Shown: positions 37,202 to 46,469 of the stretch, piece by piece
Layout of the letters: each line of letters begins with the position of its first letter
Numbering within the stretch: the stretch's first letter is position 1
Assembly (NCBI RefSeq): GCF_028716865.1
Contig: NZ_JAQUOY010000009.1
Coordinates: 1 to 64,000, forward strand
Source: Candidatus Methylomirabilis sp.
GTDB taxonomy: Bacteria > Methylomirabilota > Methylomirabilia > Methylomirabilales > Methylomirabilaceae
DNA: 64,000 nt
Direction of reading: 5' to 3'
Made by a program: the position numbers and the translations under genes
Notes under the pieces: generated by a model
Seen by the model: the letters and a program-made list of their open reading frames with translations, nothing else
What the model was told of the DNA's origin: nothing
Databases searched by the model: none

Positions 37202-39571
37202 TCACGCCTTCTCGATCCGAACCGCACACTTCTTAAAGTCCGGCTGCTTGGAAATAGGATCGTAGGCATCAAGCGTCACCAGATTGATTAAAACATTTTC
37301 GTCAAAGAAAGGAACAAAGATCACTCCTTTCGGGACCGTGTTTCTTCCATCCAGTTGGGCCTTTGTGACGATCTCACCGCGGCGCGATTGGACACGGACT
37401 GAGTCGCCGGCCTTGATTCCCAAGGCGCCCGCGTCCTCGGGGTTGATCCACACGGGGGCAAAGGGGACGGCACGATGAAGCTCAAGGACTCTCCTCGTAA
37501 TGGTCCCTGTATGCCAGTGTTCAAGAACGCGACCTGTCGTGAGCCACAAAGGATATTGCTTATCGGGCTGCTCGGCGGGTGGCTCATAGGGGCGCTCCCA
37601 GATTACGGCGCGGCCATCAGGCTGACCGTAAAAACGAACACCCTCGCCCTTCTTGACATACGAGTCGAACCCCTCCCTGTAGCGCCACCTGGTTTCTTTT
37701 CCTTCGACAACCGGCCAGCGCAGTCCGCCCCGGACCTTCGCATACACGTCATAGGGCGCGAGATCTTTTCCCGACCCCTGGCCAAACTTTCGATACTCCT
37801 CGAAGAGCGCCTTTTGCAGGGGCTCCTCCCCATAGGCAAACAGGTGTCCCAAATCAAGACGCTTGGCCAATTCAATAATCTGCCAGAGATCGTCCTTCGC
37901 TTCACCAGGCGCGTCTACCATCTTGAACCAGTGCTGCGTGCGCCGCTCGGTGTTACCAACCATCCCCTCCTTCTCAACCCACATGGCCGACGGAAGGATG
38001 AGATCGGCGTGCCGAGCGGTTTCGCTGGGATACACCTCGGAGACAACGATAAACCGCTCGCCTCCCTTTCGCGCACCCTTGCGATAGCGGCCCACATGGG
38101 GCAAGGTCTGAAAAGGGTTGGTGGTGTTGATCCATATGACCTTGATATCCCCGCGATCCAGCGCGCGAAACATCTCCATGGTGTGGTAACCGGGCCTAGA
38201 TGAAATCTTCTCAACTGGGACGTTCCAGATGTGCGCTGTTTTTTTGCGATGCTCTGGGTTCGCAATCAACATGCCGCCAGGAAGAGCGTGGGACAGTACT
38301 CCTACCTCCCGCGAAGTCCCGCACGCTGAAGGCTGCCCGGTCAGCGATAAGGGACCGTTGCCAGGCTCGGCAATTTTTCCGGTCAGAAGGTGGAGGTTAT
38401 AGACAAGATTATTGATCCAGGTCCCGCGCACGTGCTGGTTGAAGCCCATCGTCCAACAGGACACGGCCTTACGCTTGGGATCGCCCAATAACCGGGCAAT
38501 CTGACGGATCGTGTCAGCCGGGACGCCGGAGAGTTTTTCCGCATATTCCGGTGTATAGGTTTCCAGGAATTTCTTATACTCCTCGAAACTGATCGGTTGC
38601 GCCTTGTCAGCAAAAGGTTTGTACGTCTTCCAACTGGTTTCCGAAGCCCCGCCATACTCAAAGTTATCCCCTACGCCATAGCCGATTCCTGTCAGCCCCT
38701 TCTTGAAGGTGACATGCTGCTGAATAAATGCCTCATTTGCAAGTCCCTCTTTCACGATGATATGGGCCATGGCATTCGCGATAGCAAGATCCGAGTGAGG
38801 CTTGAAAATAGCGACGATATCCGCAGGTTCATCGGTGCTGCGGTTCAGATAGGTTTGCAGGCTGATGATCTTGACGTTGGAATCCTGGTGCTTTCGCTCA
38901 ACCATCCGCGAATAGAGGATCGGATGCATCTCGGCGAAGTTTGAGCCCCAGACAAAAAAGGTATCGGTCAACTCAAAATCGTCGTAACACCCCATCGGCT
39001 CATCCATGCCGAAGGTCGAGTAGAAACCGGCCACGGCCGAGGCCATACAGAGACGTGCATTGCTCTCGACGTTGTTGGAGCCTATCCCAGCCTTCATCAA
39101 TTTATTGATGGCGTAACCTTCAAAGATGGTTGTTTGACCCGAGAAGTACACCGCTACCGACTCCGGACCATGTTGTTGGATAGTCTCTTTGAACTTAGAG
39201 GCCATGATATCCAACGCCTGATTCCAAGAGATCTTGACAAACTTGTTACCTTGGCGAAGCAGCGGTGCACTATAGCGGTCAGGGCCATAGAGAATTTTGG
39301 GTAAACTATAGCCTTTGATACAGAGAAGGCCTCGATTGACGGGAGCCTCCGGATCTCCCTTGACAGCTACCACCTTGCCTTCCCGAAGCCCTACCAGCAC
39401 GCCGCATCCGACGCCGCAGAAGCGACAGGGGCTCTTCTTCCAGGCCTCTACTGCCGTCTCAGCAGCCTCCGCGAGACCCTCAGGGGTAGGGAGTAATGCA
39501 TCAGGCGAGGAAATGATTGCCGCGCTTGCTCCCACCAAGGTCTTTAACAGTTCTCTACGAGAAAGTTTCAT
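37202..39571 (-). CDS. napA: Periplasmic nitrate reductase catalytic subunit, copy 2
   Basis: 789 residues with Tat motif SRRELLK at the N-terminus, cluster cysteines at about 49, 52, 56 and 84, and the molybdenum Cys in ARLCMAS. Nearly co-linear with copy 1, with high identity through the whole length including the C-terminal FDENVLINLVTLDAYDPISK; differences gather in the signal peptide and scattered surface positions. ATG 39571 with GAGGTG upstream. It sits inside the nir cluster between nirF and napB2, placing nitrate and nitrite reduction under shared control. Confidence 0.96.
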   Translation of the reverse strand: MKLSRRELLKTLVGASAAIISSPDALLPTPEGLAEAAETAVEAWKKSPCRFCGVGCGVLVGLREGKVVAVKGDPEAPVNRGLLCIKGYSLPKILYGPDRYSAPLLRQGNKFVKISWNQALDIMASKFKETIQQHGPESVAVYFSGQTTIFEGYAINKLMKAGIGSNNVESNARLCMASAVAGFYSTFGMDEPMGCYDDFELTDTFFVWGSNFAEMHPILYSRMVERKHQDSNVKIISLQTYLNRSTDEPADIVAIFKPHSDLAIANAMAHIIVKEGLANEAFIQQHVTFKKGLTGIGYGVGDNFEYGGASETSWKTYKPFADKAQPISFEEYKKFLETYTPEYAEKLSGVPADTIRQIARLLGDPKRKAVSCWTMGFNQHVRGTWINNLVYNLHLLTGKIAEPGNGPLSLTGQPSACGTSREVGVLSHALPGGMLIANPEHRKKTAHIWNVPVEKISSRPGYHTMEMFRALDRGDIKVIWINTTNPFQTLPHVGRYRKGARKGGERFIVVSEVYPSETARHADLILPSAMWVEKEGMVGNTERRTQHWFKMVDAPGEAKDDLWQIIELAKRLDLGHLFAYGEEPLQKALFEEYRKFGQGSGKDLAPYDVYAKVRGGLRWPVVEGKETRWRYREGFDSYVKKGEGVRFYGQPDGRAVIWERPYEPPAEQPDKQYPLWLTTGRVLEHWHTGTITRRVLELHRAVPFAPVWINPEDAGALGIKAGDSVRVQSRRGEIVTKAQLDGRNTVPKGVIFVPFFDENVLINLVTLDAYDPISKQPDFKKCAVRIEKA

Positions 39572-39600
39572 AATCGGCACCTCACCGTCACCGTATCCTC

Positions 39601-40827
39601 TCACATTCCGAACTTATGCGCCCGGCTGGTAAAAAAGATCCCGGAAGGATGAGCCGCCGGAAACTCCTTCAGTACCTTAAACGTCGTCGTATCATATACA
39701 ACCACTTTGCCGCCATCCATCAAAGAGACGTAAGCAGCCTCTCCCTTCGGTGTGAACTGCGGGTGCGTGGCGCCGGGCCCGGGATTGAGCGTCTTGACAA
39801 CCTTCATGCTCTCGACGTCAATGACATCGATCAGGTCTCCGTTTTTGCCGACAATGTCTACCCAGACCTGACGTCCGTCAGGTCGGACGACGGGATAGAG
39901 CGCGGTACCGCTGATCGGGATGGGCGTCAGCGGTGTCCAGTCGAGCGCCGAATACACCAGGACGGCCTCGCGTTTGATTGCGGGAAGAAAGGCCAGCCGT
40001 CCAGCAAGCGCCCAGCCTTTGAGATGCGGAATTTTCCACAGTGGGACCTCTGGACCTTTGCCCTGCTCGGCCGGGATCGGAACGACCCGCTCGAGTTTCC
40101 ATGTGTCAAGGAGCCCCATCCAGTCAGAGTCCAACAAGCCCACAATGTAGTAGCGCCCATCAGGACTAATCAGGGCATCGTAGGGTGTCTTCCCGACATT
40201 CGCAAACTTTCGGATGACCGGAAAATCCTTTTTCCCTGCATCCACGACCCATACGCTGTTGCCATCCATCAAGGAAAACACAAGGAGATTGCCCGGAGCG
40301 TCAACCAGCCCCACTACTCTGGACGGAAGCTCTTTTCCACCCGCGTCTGTATACACCGCCGGAATCGTCTTGACCAACTCCAGCGTCTCAGCATCCAGAA
40401 TACGCACCTCGCCGGGGACGTAATTACTGAGAGCCACGTACTTGCCATCCTGACTGATGACACCGCCGACGGATACCCCTCCCGCATTGACCTGCTTGAC
40501 AAGTTTAAGCGTCAAGAGGTCGATCTTCGATACCTGGGCCTGGCGACCAATGACGTAGGCATAACGCGCGTCTGGCGAAAACTTTACGGTAGCATGGGTC
40601 AGGTTGCCGAGTCCGGAAATCCGCCCCAAAAGCTCCTGGCGGAAGGAGTCGATGATCAGAACACTGCCGGCCTCTCGTTCAACGACAACCACCAACGATG
40701 CCGTACCCCAACGCGGGTCACCGGCGCTCGACTGGATGGGAAGGCCGAGCGCAAAGAGAAAGAGAATGAGAAAAGTCTTAGCAACGTACTGGAAAAAGCG
40801 TGCCGACACGATTATTTTCCTTTCCAT
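39601..40827 (-). CDS. nirF: NirF-like heme d1 biosynthesis protein
   Basis: 408 residues. Signal peptide about 1-35, then a cytochrome-d1-type eight-bladed propeller with YVTN-like units (YAYVIGRQAQVSKIDLLTLK, VALSNYVPGEVRILDAETLE, HPQFTPKGEAAYVSL) but no CxxCH, as expected for NirF rather than NirS or NirN. NirF acts in the periplasm on dihydro-heme d1. ATG 40827 lies inside the end of nirJ (50-bp overlap); a GTG at 40809 with AAGGA eight bases upstream is an alternative that would still keep the signal peptide. Confidence 0.9.
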   Translation of the reverse strand: MERKIIVSARFFQYVAKTFLILFLFALGLPIQSSAGDPRWGTASLVVVVEREAGSVLIIDSFRQELLGRISGLGNLTHATVKFSPDARYAYVIGRQAQVSKIDLLTLKLVKQVNAGGVSVGGVISQDGKYVALSNYVPGEVRILDAETLELVKTIPAVYTDAGGKELPSRVVGLVDAPGNLLVFSLMDGNSVWVVDAGKKDFPVIRKFANVGKTPYDALISPDGRYYIVGLLDSDWMGLLDTWKLERVVPIPAEQGKGPEVPLWKIPHLKGWALAGRLAFLPAIKREAVLVYSALDWTPLTPIPISGTALYPVVRPDGRQVWVDIVGKNGDLIDVIDVESMKVVKTLNPGPGATHPQFTPKGEAAYVSLMDGGKVVVYDTTTFKVLKEFPAAHPSGIFFTSRAHKFGM

Positions 40828-41995
40828 CCGATAAGATCCCTAACTCCTCATCGCTCAGGTAGCATCCAGGGTCTGAGGCCCACAAGTCCCCGGTCGTCGC
40901 CTCCGCTCGTACTCTCGAATTGCCGCCGCACAGCTCAAGATACGGGCAGCGAGCGCAGCGACCTTTGAGGGATTGACGACGATCCTTCAATGCACGCATG
41001 ACTGGATCGGCCGTATCTTCCCAGATTGCCCCAAAACTCCTCTCACGGACATTGCCGAAGGAGTAATGGCTCCAAAAAGGATCGGCATGGACGTTCCCGA
41101 GGCTATCGATGTTTCCCAACGAGGTGCCGGAACTATTCCCCCCTTGACGTTGAAGAAGGCGAAAAACCGATTGCGCCCGCGCAGGGTCGGAGCGTCGCAT
41201 CTTCAAATAGAGATAGACGCCATCGGCATCGTTATTGCCGGTGGTCACTTCGATCTTTACGCCACGGCGGTGAAAATCCTCAGCCCTTTGCATGAGATAA
41301 TCGAGCGCGCCTTGCTGTTCCTCAGGCAAAAGATCGTCATGGATAAGTCCCGCTCCCCGTCCCGCATAGACCAGATGCGAGAAGTAGAGGCGATCCAGGT
41401 TCTCCTGCTCTGCCATGTCAAAGATCGCCGGCAGGTCAGGGAGTATCCGGCGGCAAAGAGCGGTCCGAATACCGACTTTCATCCCTTCATCGCGGGAGTG
41501 GCGCAGTCCTTGTAGCGCCAGCGCGAACGATCCCTGCATTCCGCGAAAGCGATCATGCACCTGCCCGATTCCATCCAGGCTCACGCCGACGTAGGTGATA
41601 CCGGAACGCCGCAGCCTCTTCGCCGCCGCGGCGTCTATCAACGTCCCGTTCGTTGACAGCGCGCAACGCACCCCAAGATCTTGGGCGTAATCCGCGAGTG
41701 TGTAGAGATCCTCCCGATATAAAGGATCCCCACCGGAAAGGATGAGTACCGGAATCCTGTAGTGGGCCAGGTCAGCAATCAGCCGTTTCCCTTCGTCGGT
41801 CGTTAACTCATCGGCGTAGGCGCGGTCCTGTGATTGGCTGTAGCAGTGCAGGCAATGGAGGTTGCAACGTCGGGTAAGGTTCCAGATGACTATCGGCTTT
41901 TGGGCAGAGGGCGGCAAAGACAACCCGTCTTTCGGCCTCGGAAGCATTTCAGGGCCCTGAACCGGCCCACACGACAGTTCCGTAATCCTCAGCAT
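40778..41995 (-). CDS. nirJ: Radical SAM heme d1 biosynthesis protein NirJ
   Basis: 405 residues with the radical SAM cluster motif CNLHCLHC (C-x3-C-x2-C, about residues 44-51), the GGDPL motif, and a C-terminal SPASM-like cysteine region (CARCPYLELCGG and the DPGC further on). NirJ replaces propionate side chains with oxo groups on the heme d1 precursor. ATG 41995 starts the frame. It follows nirS after a 126-bp gap that holds a perfect hairpin. Confidence 0.93.
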   Translation of the reverse strand: MLRITELSCGPVQGPEMLPRPKDGLSLPPSAQKPIVIWNLTRRCNLHCLHCYSQSQDRAYADELTTDEGKRLIADLAHYRIPVLILSGGDPLYREDLYTLADYAQDLGVRCALSTNGTLIDAAAAKRLRRSGITYVGVSLDGIGQVHDRFRGMQGSFALALQGLRHSRDEGMKVGIRTALCRRILPDLPAIFDMAEQENLDRLYFSHLVYAGRGAGLIHDDLLPEEQQGALDYLMQRAEDFHRRGVKIEVTTGNNDADGVYLYLKMRRSDPARAQSVFRLLQRQGGNSSGTSLGNIDSLGNVHADPFWSHYSFGNVRERSFGAIWEDTADPVMRALKDRRQSLKGRCARCPYLELCGGNSRVRAEATTGDLWASDPGCYLSDEELGILSDGKENNRVGTLFPVRC

Positions 41996-42061
41996 TGCCG
42001 ATAATCCAATCCTTAGTCTGCAATATTGACGAATCTAGGAACCATCATACCACGCAATAGA

Positions 42062-42095
42062 CTTCGGGGCGAGCCCAGAAGGACTCGCCCCGAAG
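42062..42095 (-). terminator. 12-bp perfect hairpin between nirS and nirJ
   Basis: CTTCGGGGCGAG (42062-42073) and CTCGCCCCGAAG (42084-42095) are exact complements around a 10-base loop. On the minus-strand transcript it lies just after the nirS stop; no U-run follows, so it may act as a partial terminator or an mRNA 3'-end stabiliser that sets nirS above the biosynthesis genes. Confidence 0.6.
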
Positions 42096-42121
42096 GTGTG
42101 ATTCTTCAAACATAACCCCAG

Positions 42122-43759
42122 TTAATAGATGTCGCGCACTGTGTTATAGACGTTAAACTTGCCCGTCGGCGTGATGATGCGCGGATCGTCGATCCTAGCT
42201 ACTTCTTGAAGTGTCTTATCATTATAGACGACGATCTCGCTCTTACCGTCTTTCTTCCCCCACACGCTTATCCATACCTCGTCCCCGGCCTTGTTGAACT
42301 CGAAATGGACCGCGCGCCCTTTGTCCGAAACCTTCCAGCACTTCGGATCTTTGTCCATGTTCGCTTTCTCGAAGACGCAGACTTGCTTTTGAATGGCCGG
42401 ATCACCGTTCAGGGCGTGGTCTACCCAGACATTTTTGCTCTTCGGATGCGTCTTGATAAACAGGCCGCCGCCTCCCAGGGTCTTGAGCTCCCTCACCTTT
42501 TTCCAGGCATACTCCTTGTGCTTGGCCGGATCGGTTCCGTAGACGGTAACCTTGCCTTCGCCGAGATGCGGAGTGCCATTCACCGGACCGAATTTCGGAT
42601 CGATCCAGTTGGCGCCGCGTCCCGGATGAGGCTTGATTCCCGATTCGAAGATCGCCTCCAGCTTGCCTTTCTCGACGTCGATCACGACCACCTTGTTCGC
42701 CATGTTAGCCGCCACCATGAAGTAGCGTTTGGTGCTGTCCCAGCCGCCGTCGTGCAGAAACTTCTCGCCTTGGATCTGGGTCATCTTGAGGTTCTTGAGA
42801 TCCGAGTAATCGACAAGCCAGATCAGCCCGGTCTCCTTAATGTTAATGACCCACTCGGGCTTGAAGTGCGACGCCACGATCGAGGCGACCCGGGGCTCGG
42901 GGTGATACTCCATGGTATCGTAGGTCATGCTCCGGCTGCTGATGACCTTCATCGGTTCCAGCGTGGCGCCGTCCAACACAATGATCTGCGGCGGCCAATA
43001 GCAACCAATAACAGCAAGCTTATCCGTGAAGTCGCCCAGCTTGCCTTTATACTTACTCGTGTCAATAGAGCGCGCATCACTGCATGGCTTCACCTCGGCG
43101 ACCTTATCCGGAACCTTCATCCACAGGTCGATCATCGTCGCCCGGCCATCGCGGCCGATGGTGTACATGTAGCGTCCTGAAAAGGAACTGCGCGAGATAT
43201 GGACCGCAAAGCCGGTCTTGACAGTGTTGACGATCTCCTTGGTGTCGCCGTCGATGATCGCCACCTGGCCGGCATCGCGGAGGGTCACGGCAAAAAAGTT
43301 CTGCCAGTCACGGTTATGCTCAGGCTTTGTGGGTCGCTTGTCCGGCGGCACGATCAGGCTCCAACTTTTCTTCATATCCGCCATGGAGAGCTCGGGTGGC
43401 ACGGGCGGGTCGTGCTGGATGTAGCGAGCCATCAGGTCGACTTCACTGTCCGAGAGAATGCCTTGCCGACCCCAGTCCGGCATACCACCGCCTGTGCCGT
43501 TTGCGATGAACGCCTTCAGAACCGGCGTTGTTAACGCACGAGTTTTCGACGGCAGAAGCTGCGGGCCCGTTGCGCCTTTTCTCAAGACTCCGTGACAGCC
43601 CGCGCACCGATCGAAATAAATACGCTTGGCCGATTCAAGCTCACCCGGCGCCAACGGTGGAGCCGGCGGAAGCTCTGGCGCCGCAGGCGCCTGCTGGGCC
43701 AGCGCTGGAGCGACCCATAGCAACAGGGCTAACAACGCCAACATTGCCTTCCTCGCCAT
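42122..43759 (-). CDS. nirS: Cytochrome cd1 nitrite reductase
   Basis: 545 residues from ATG 43759 with AAGGAG upstream. Signal peptide (about 1-21), a cytochrome c domain with CAGCH (about 55-60) and a large d1-heme propeller. The heme d1 and active-site histidines are recognisable in AVHISRSSFSG, VASHFKPEW and FLHDGGWD. NirS reduces nitrite to NO in the periplasm. In this organism type NO is proposed to feed the Nod enzyme encoded at the right edge of the window. First gene of the nir/nap cluster, divergent from mtnA. Confidence 0.96.
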   Translation of the reverse strand: MARKAMLALLALLLWVAPALAQQAPAAPELPPAPPLAPGELESAKRIYFDRCAGCHGVLRKGATGPQLLPSKTRALTTPVLKAFIANGTGGGMPDWGRQGILSDSEVDLMARYIQHDPPVPPELSMADMKKSWSLIVPPDKRPTKPEHNRDWQNFFAVTLRDAGQVAIIDGDTKEIVNTVKTGFAVHISRSSFSGRYMYTIGRDGRATMIDLWMKVPDKVAEVKPCSDARSIDTSKYKGKLGDFTDKLAVIGCYWPPQIIVLDGATLEPMKVISSRSMTYDTMEYHPEPRVASIVASHFKPEWVINIKETGLIWLVDYSDLKNLKMTQIQGEKFLHDGGWDSTKRYFMVAANMANKVVVIDVEKGKLEAIFESGIKPHPGRGANWIDPKFGPVNGTPHLGEGKVTVYGTDPAKHKEYAWKKVRELKTLGGGGLFIKTHPKSKNVWVDHALNGDPAIQKQVCVFEKANMDKDPKCWKVSDKGRAVHFEFNKAGDEVWISVWGKKDGKSEIVVYNDKTLQEVARIDDPRIITPTGKFNVYNTVRDIY

Positions 43760-43925
43760 GCCACTTCTCCTTTCGTTAGGTAGTGTCCCCAGGACTTTCA
43801 TGGTTAGCGCGCTGACAGACCCCACTCATGACCTCACGTTGACTGGATGCTGTTTATACTGCTCAACTGTATGTTTCTATGACTCGTGAGGCTATTTGGA
43901 ACAGTCTCAAGCCGCATCGGGCGTG

Positions 43926-43955
43926 ACTATCTCACTGCCAGCGTCTGCCTGTCAA
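43926..43955 (-). promoter_or_regulatory. Candidate nirS promoter with overlapping inverted repeat
   Basis: On the minus strand TTGACA (43950-43955) is followed 18 bp later by GATAGT (43926-43931), four of six matches to TATAAT. The -35 hexamer overlaps a perfect inverted repeat TCAAGA-N4-TCTTGA (43952-43967), which could be an operator. Seen by eye only; it is not an FNR box. Confidence 0.4.
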
Positions 43956-44105
43956 GAGTTTTCTTGAGCCGTACCGGGCAACATATTTCGGTTGAAAGCG
44001 TCTGGACTGCAATGGTAGGGTAGGGATGGAGTTATGCGCCGTTTTTCAGCATACAACACCGGGAGGAGCCCGAGGACGGGAACGGGCGAGTCATGGAGAC
44101 ATGAG

Positions 44106-45149
44106 ATGTTTGAGACCATTGAATGGACGTCGGCAGGCGCGGTCCGGCTTCTGGATCAGCGCCGATTGCCGACGGAGGAAGTGTATGTCGAATGCCGCGA
44201 TGCGGCGGCTGTAGCGCAGGCAATCCGATCGATGCAGATTCGCGGAGCCCCGGCAATCGGTGTGGCCGGCGCGATGGGCCTGGCGTTAGCGGCACAGTCG
44301 ATCGGGGCCAGCAGTTTCGAGGAGTTCTACGCGGAGTTGTCGCGCCAGGGCGAGCTCCTACGCCGGACCCGTCCCACGGCTGTGAACCTGGCATGGGGAA
44401 TCGAGCGGATGCAGCGATGCGCGGAACAACAGAAATTCCTGCCGATCCCCGAACTCGTCCGGACCCTCATCCGGGAGGCGCAACAGATCCGGGAGGAAGA
44501 CATCCGGGACAACCAGGCGATCGGCGCGCATGGTCGTGGGCTTATCCCCGATGGGGCCGCCGTCCTGACTCACTGTAACGCCGGCGCCTTGGCCACCGCC
44601 GGCTATGGGACCGCCCTGGGGGTCATCCGCGCGGCGCACGCGGCCGGGACCAGACTATCGGTGTGGGCCGGCGAGACACGACCGTTTCTACAAGGCGCCA
44701 GACTGACTGCCTGGGAATTGCAGCAGGACGGCATCCCGGTTACGCTCATCACCGACAATATGGCCGGGCACCTGATGCAGCGGGGCGAGATCAATCTCAT
44801 CATCGTCGGAGCCGACCGGATCGCTCGTAACGGCGATGTGGCGAATAAGATCGGAACCTACACCCTGGCCGTTCTGGCACAAGCGCACGGGCTCCCGTTC
44901 TATGTCGCAGCCCCCCTGTCCACCCTGGATCTGTCGCTTCGTGATGGAGAGGCAATCCCAATCGAGGAGCGTGATCCCGAGGAGGTAACCAGTTGGGCGG
45001 GTGTCCGGACCGCGCCGGTGGGTGTGAGAGCGAGAAATCCCGTCTTTGACGTGACACCACACCGCTACATTACCGCCCTGATTACCGAGCGGGGGGTAGT
45101 CCGGCCGCCCTACGACACAAGCCTGGCCGCGCTGGTCGAGGCCCAGTGA
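44106..45149 (+). CDS. mtnA: S-methyl-5-thioribose-1-phosphate isomerase
   Basis: 347 residues. Methionine-salvage enzyme converting methylthioribose-1-phosphate to the ribulose form. Motifs: [17 protein letters not shown], the active-site Cys in [20 protein letters not shown], and the Asp in [21 protein letters not shown] 44106 with GGAG eight bases upstream; the frame is open from 44034 but that part lacks family similarity. An eIF2B-like relative (ribose-1,5-bisphosphate isomerase) is the alternative, but the Cys/Asp pair favours MtnA. Confidence 0.93.
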   Translation: MFETIEWTSAGAVRLLDQRRLPTEEVYVECRDAAAVAQAIRSMQIRGAPAIGVAGAMGLALAAQSIGASSFEEFYAELSRQGELLRRTRPTAVNLAWGIERMQRCAEQQKFLPIPELVRTLIREAQQIREEDIRDNQAIGAHGRGLIPDGAAVLTHCNAGALATAGYGTALGVIRAAHAAGTRLSVWAGETRPFLQGARLTAWELQQDGIPVTLITDNMAGHLMQRGEINLIIVGADRIARNGDVANKIGTYTLAVLAQAHGLPFYVAAPLSTLDLSLRDGEAIPIEERDPEEVTSWAGVRTAPVGVRARNPVFDVTPHRYITALITERGVVRPPYDTSLAALVEAQ

Positions 45150-45234
45150 GACTCGCCTGGGCCCGCGTCACAATGGTAGGGGTCTGATGGGGATGCTGTA
45201 TCGTGCGCAGTACGGCAAAGAATAGGGATAGGGG

Positions 45235-46449
45235 ATGACGCTACAGGGCAAACAGCTCGTACTCGGCGTGACCGGGAGCATCGCCGCCTATAAGGCCGTG
45301 GAACTGCTGCGAGCGCTCACCACGGCAGGGGCCGGTGTCCGCGTCGTCATGACCGCCGCAGCGCAACGCTTTGTGAGCCCCCTGACGTTCGCCACCCTCT
45401 CACGACAGGACGTGCTGACTGACGACGGAGCCCGGGAGACTGAGGCGATCATGCCGCACCTCGCCGCAGCGCAGGAGGCCGACCTGCTCCTGGTAGCCCC
45501 CGCCACGGCCCACACCATCGCCAAGTTCGCCCAAGGGCTCGCCGACGATCTGCTGAGCACCCTCTTCCTGGCGACGACACAGCCGGTCGTGCTCGCACCC
45601 GCTATGGACGCGGCTATGGCCCGTCACCCCGCCGTTCAAGAGAATCTGGCGCGACTCCAGCGCTGGGGGGTGCACCTGGTGGGGCCGGCGACCGGGGCGC
45701 TCGCCTCAGGGCAGTGGGGTCCCGGTCGGCTAGCCGACCTCGATGAGATCCTGCAGGCCGTAACTGAATTGCTCAGCCCGAGCCAGGACCTGCGCGACGA
45801 GGTGGTCCTGATCACCGCCGGCCCGACGCGCGAGCCGCTCGATCCGGTCCGCTACCTGACCACCCGGTCCTCCGGCAAGATGGGCTATGCGCTGGCGGAG
45901 GAGGCGGTAGCGCGCGGCGCGCGGACCATCCTGGTTAGTGGCCCGACCGCCTTGCACCCGCCGCACGGGGTCGAGTGCCTCCAGGTTGAAACCGCCTTAC
46001 AGATGCGTGAGGCCGTGTTCAGCCGCCTGGCGGAGGCCACGGTAGTCATTAAGGCCGCCGCAGTCAGCGACTATCGGATCGCGCAGCCGGCGGACGCCAA
46101 GCTGCCGAAACGGGATACGCCTCTGACGCTGGAGCTGGTGCCGAACCCGGATATCCTCAAAGAGGTCGGCGCGAAAAAGGGCACGCGGATTGTCGTCGGC
46201 TTCGCGGCCGAGACCGGCGAACTCGTGCAACGGGCTTCCCGCAAGCTCACCACGAAGCAGCTCGACCTGCTCGTGGCGAACGACGTGAGCCAGGAAGGAG
46301 CCGGGTTCGCGTGCAACACCAATCTGGTAATCATCCTTGATCCGGCAGGGGGAGTCGAAGAACTTCCTCTGCTTCCCAAACGGCAGGTGGCGCGTCGCAT
46401 CCTCGACCGCGTGGTGGGTCTCCGGAAAAAGATAGGGTATAGGAGTTAG
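45235..46449 (+). CDS. coaBC: Bifunctional phosphopantothenoylcysteine decarboxylase/synthetase
   Basis: 404 residues, usual length. N-terminal flavin-dependent decarboxylase (CoaC, about 1-180; GVTGSIAAYKAVELLRAL, APAMDAAMARHP) and C-terminal synthetase (CoaB, about 188-398; ITAGPTREPLDPVRYLT, SSGKMGYALAEEA, KAAAVSDYR, LVANDVS). They join cysteine to phosphopantothenate and decarboxylate it in coenzyme A synthesis. ATG 45235, with GGGATAGGGG upstream. The stop lies in a TAGGGTATA-rich stretch, so the last few residues may be non-homologous. Confidence 0.95.
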   Translation: MTLQGKQLVLGVTGSIAAYKAVELLRALTTAGAGVRVVMTAAAQRFVSPLTFATLSRQDVLTDDGARETEAIMPHLAAAQEADLLLVAPATAHTIAKFAQGLADDLLSTLFLATTQPVVLAPAMDAAMARHPAVQENLARLQRWGVHLVGPATGALASGQWGPGRLADLDEILQAVTELLSPSQDLRDEVVLITAGPTREPLDPVRYLTTRSSGKMGYALAEEAVARGARTILVSGPTALHPPHGVECLQVETALQMREAVFSRLAEATVVIKAAAVSDYRIAQPADAKLPKRDTPLTLELVPNPDILKEVGAKKGTRIVVGFAAETGELVQRASRKLTTKQLDLLVANDVSQEGAGFACNTNLVIILDPAGGVEELPLLPKRQVARRILDRVVGLRKKIGYRS

Positions 46450-46469
46450 GGTATAATGGGACATGCGAT

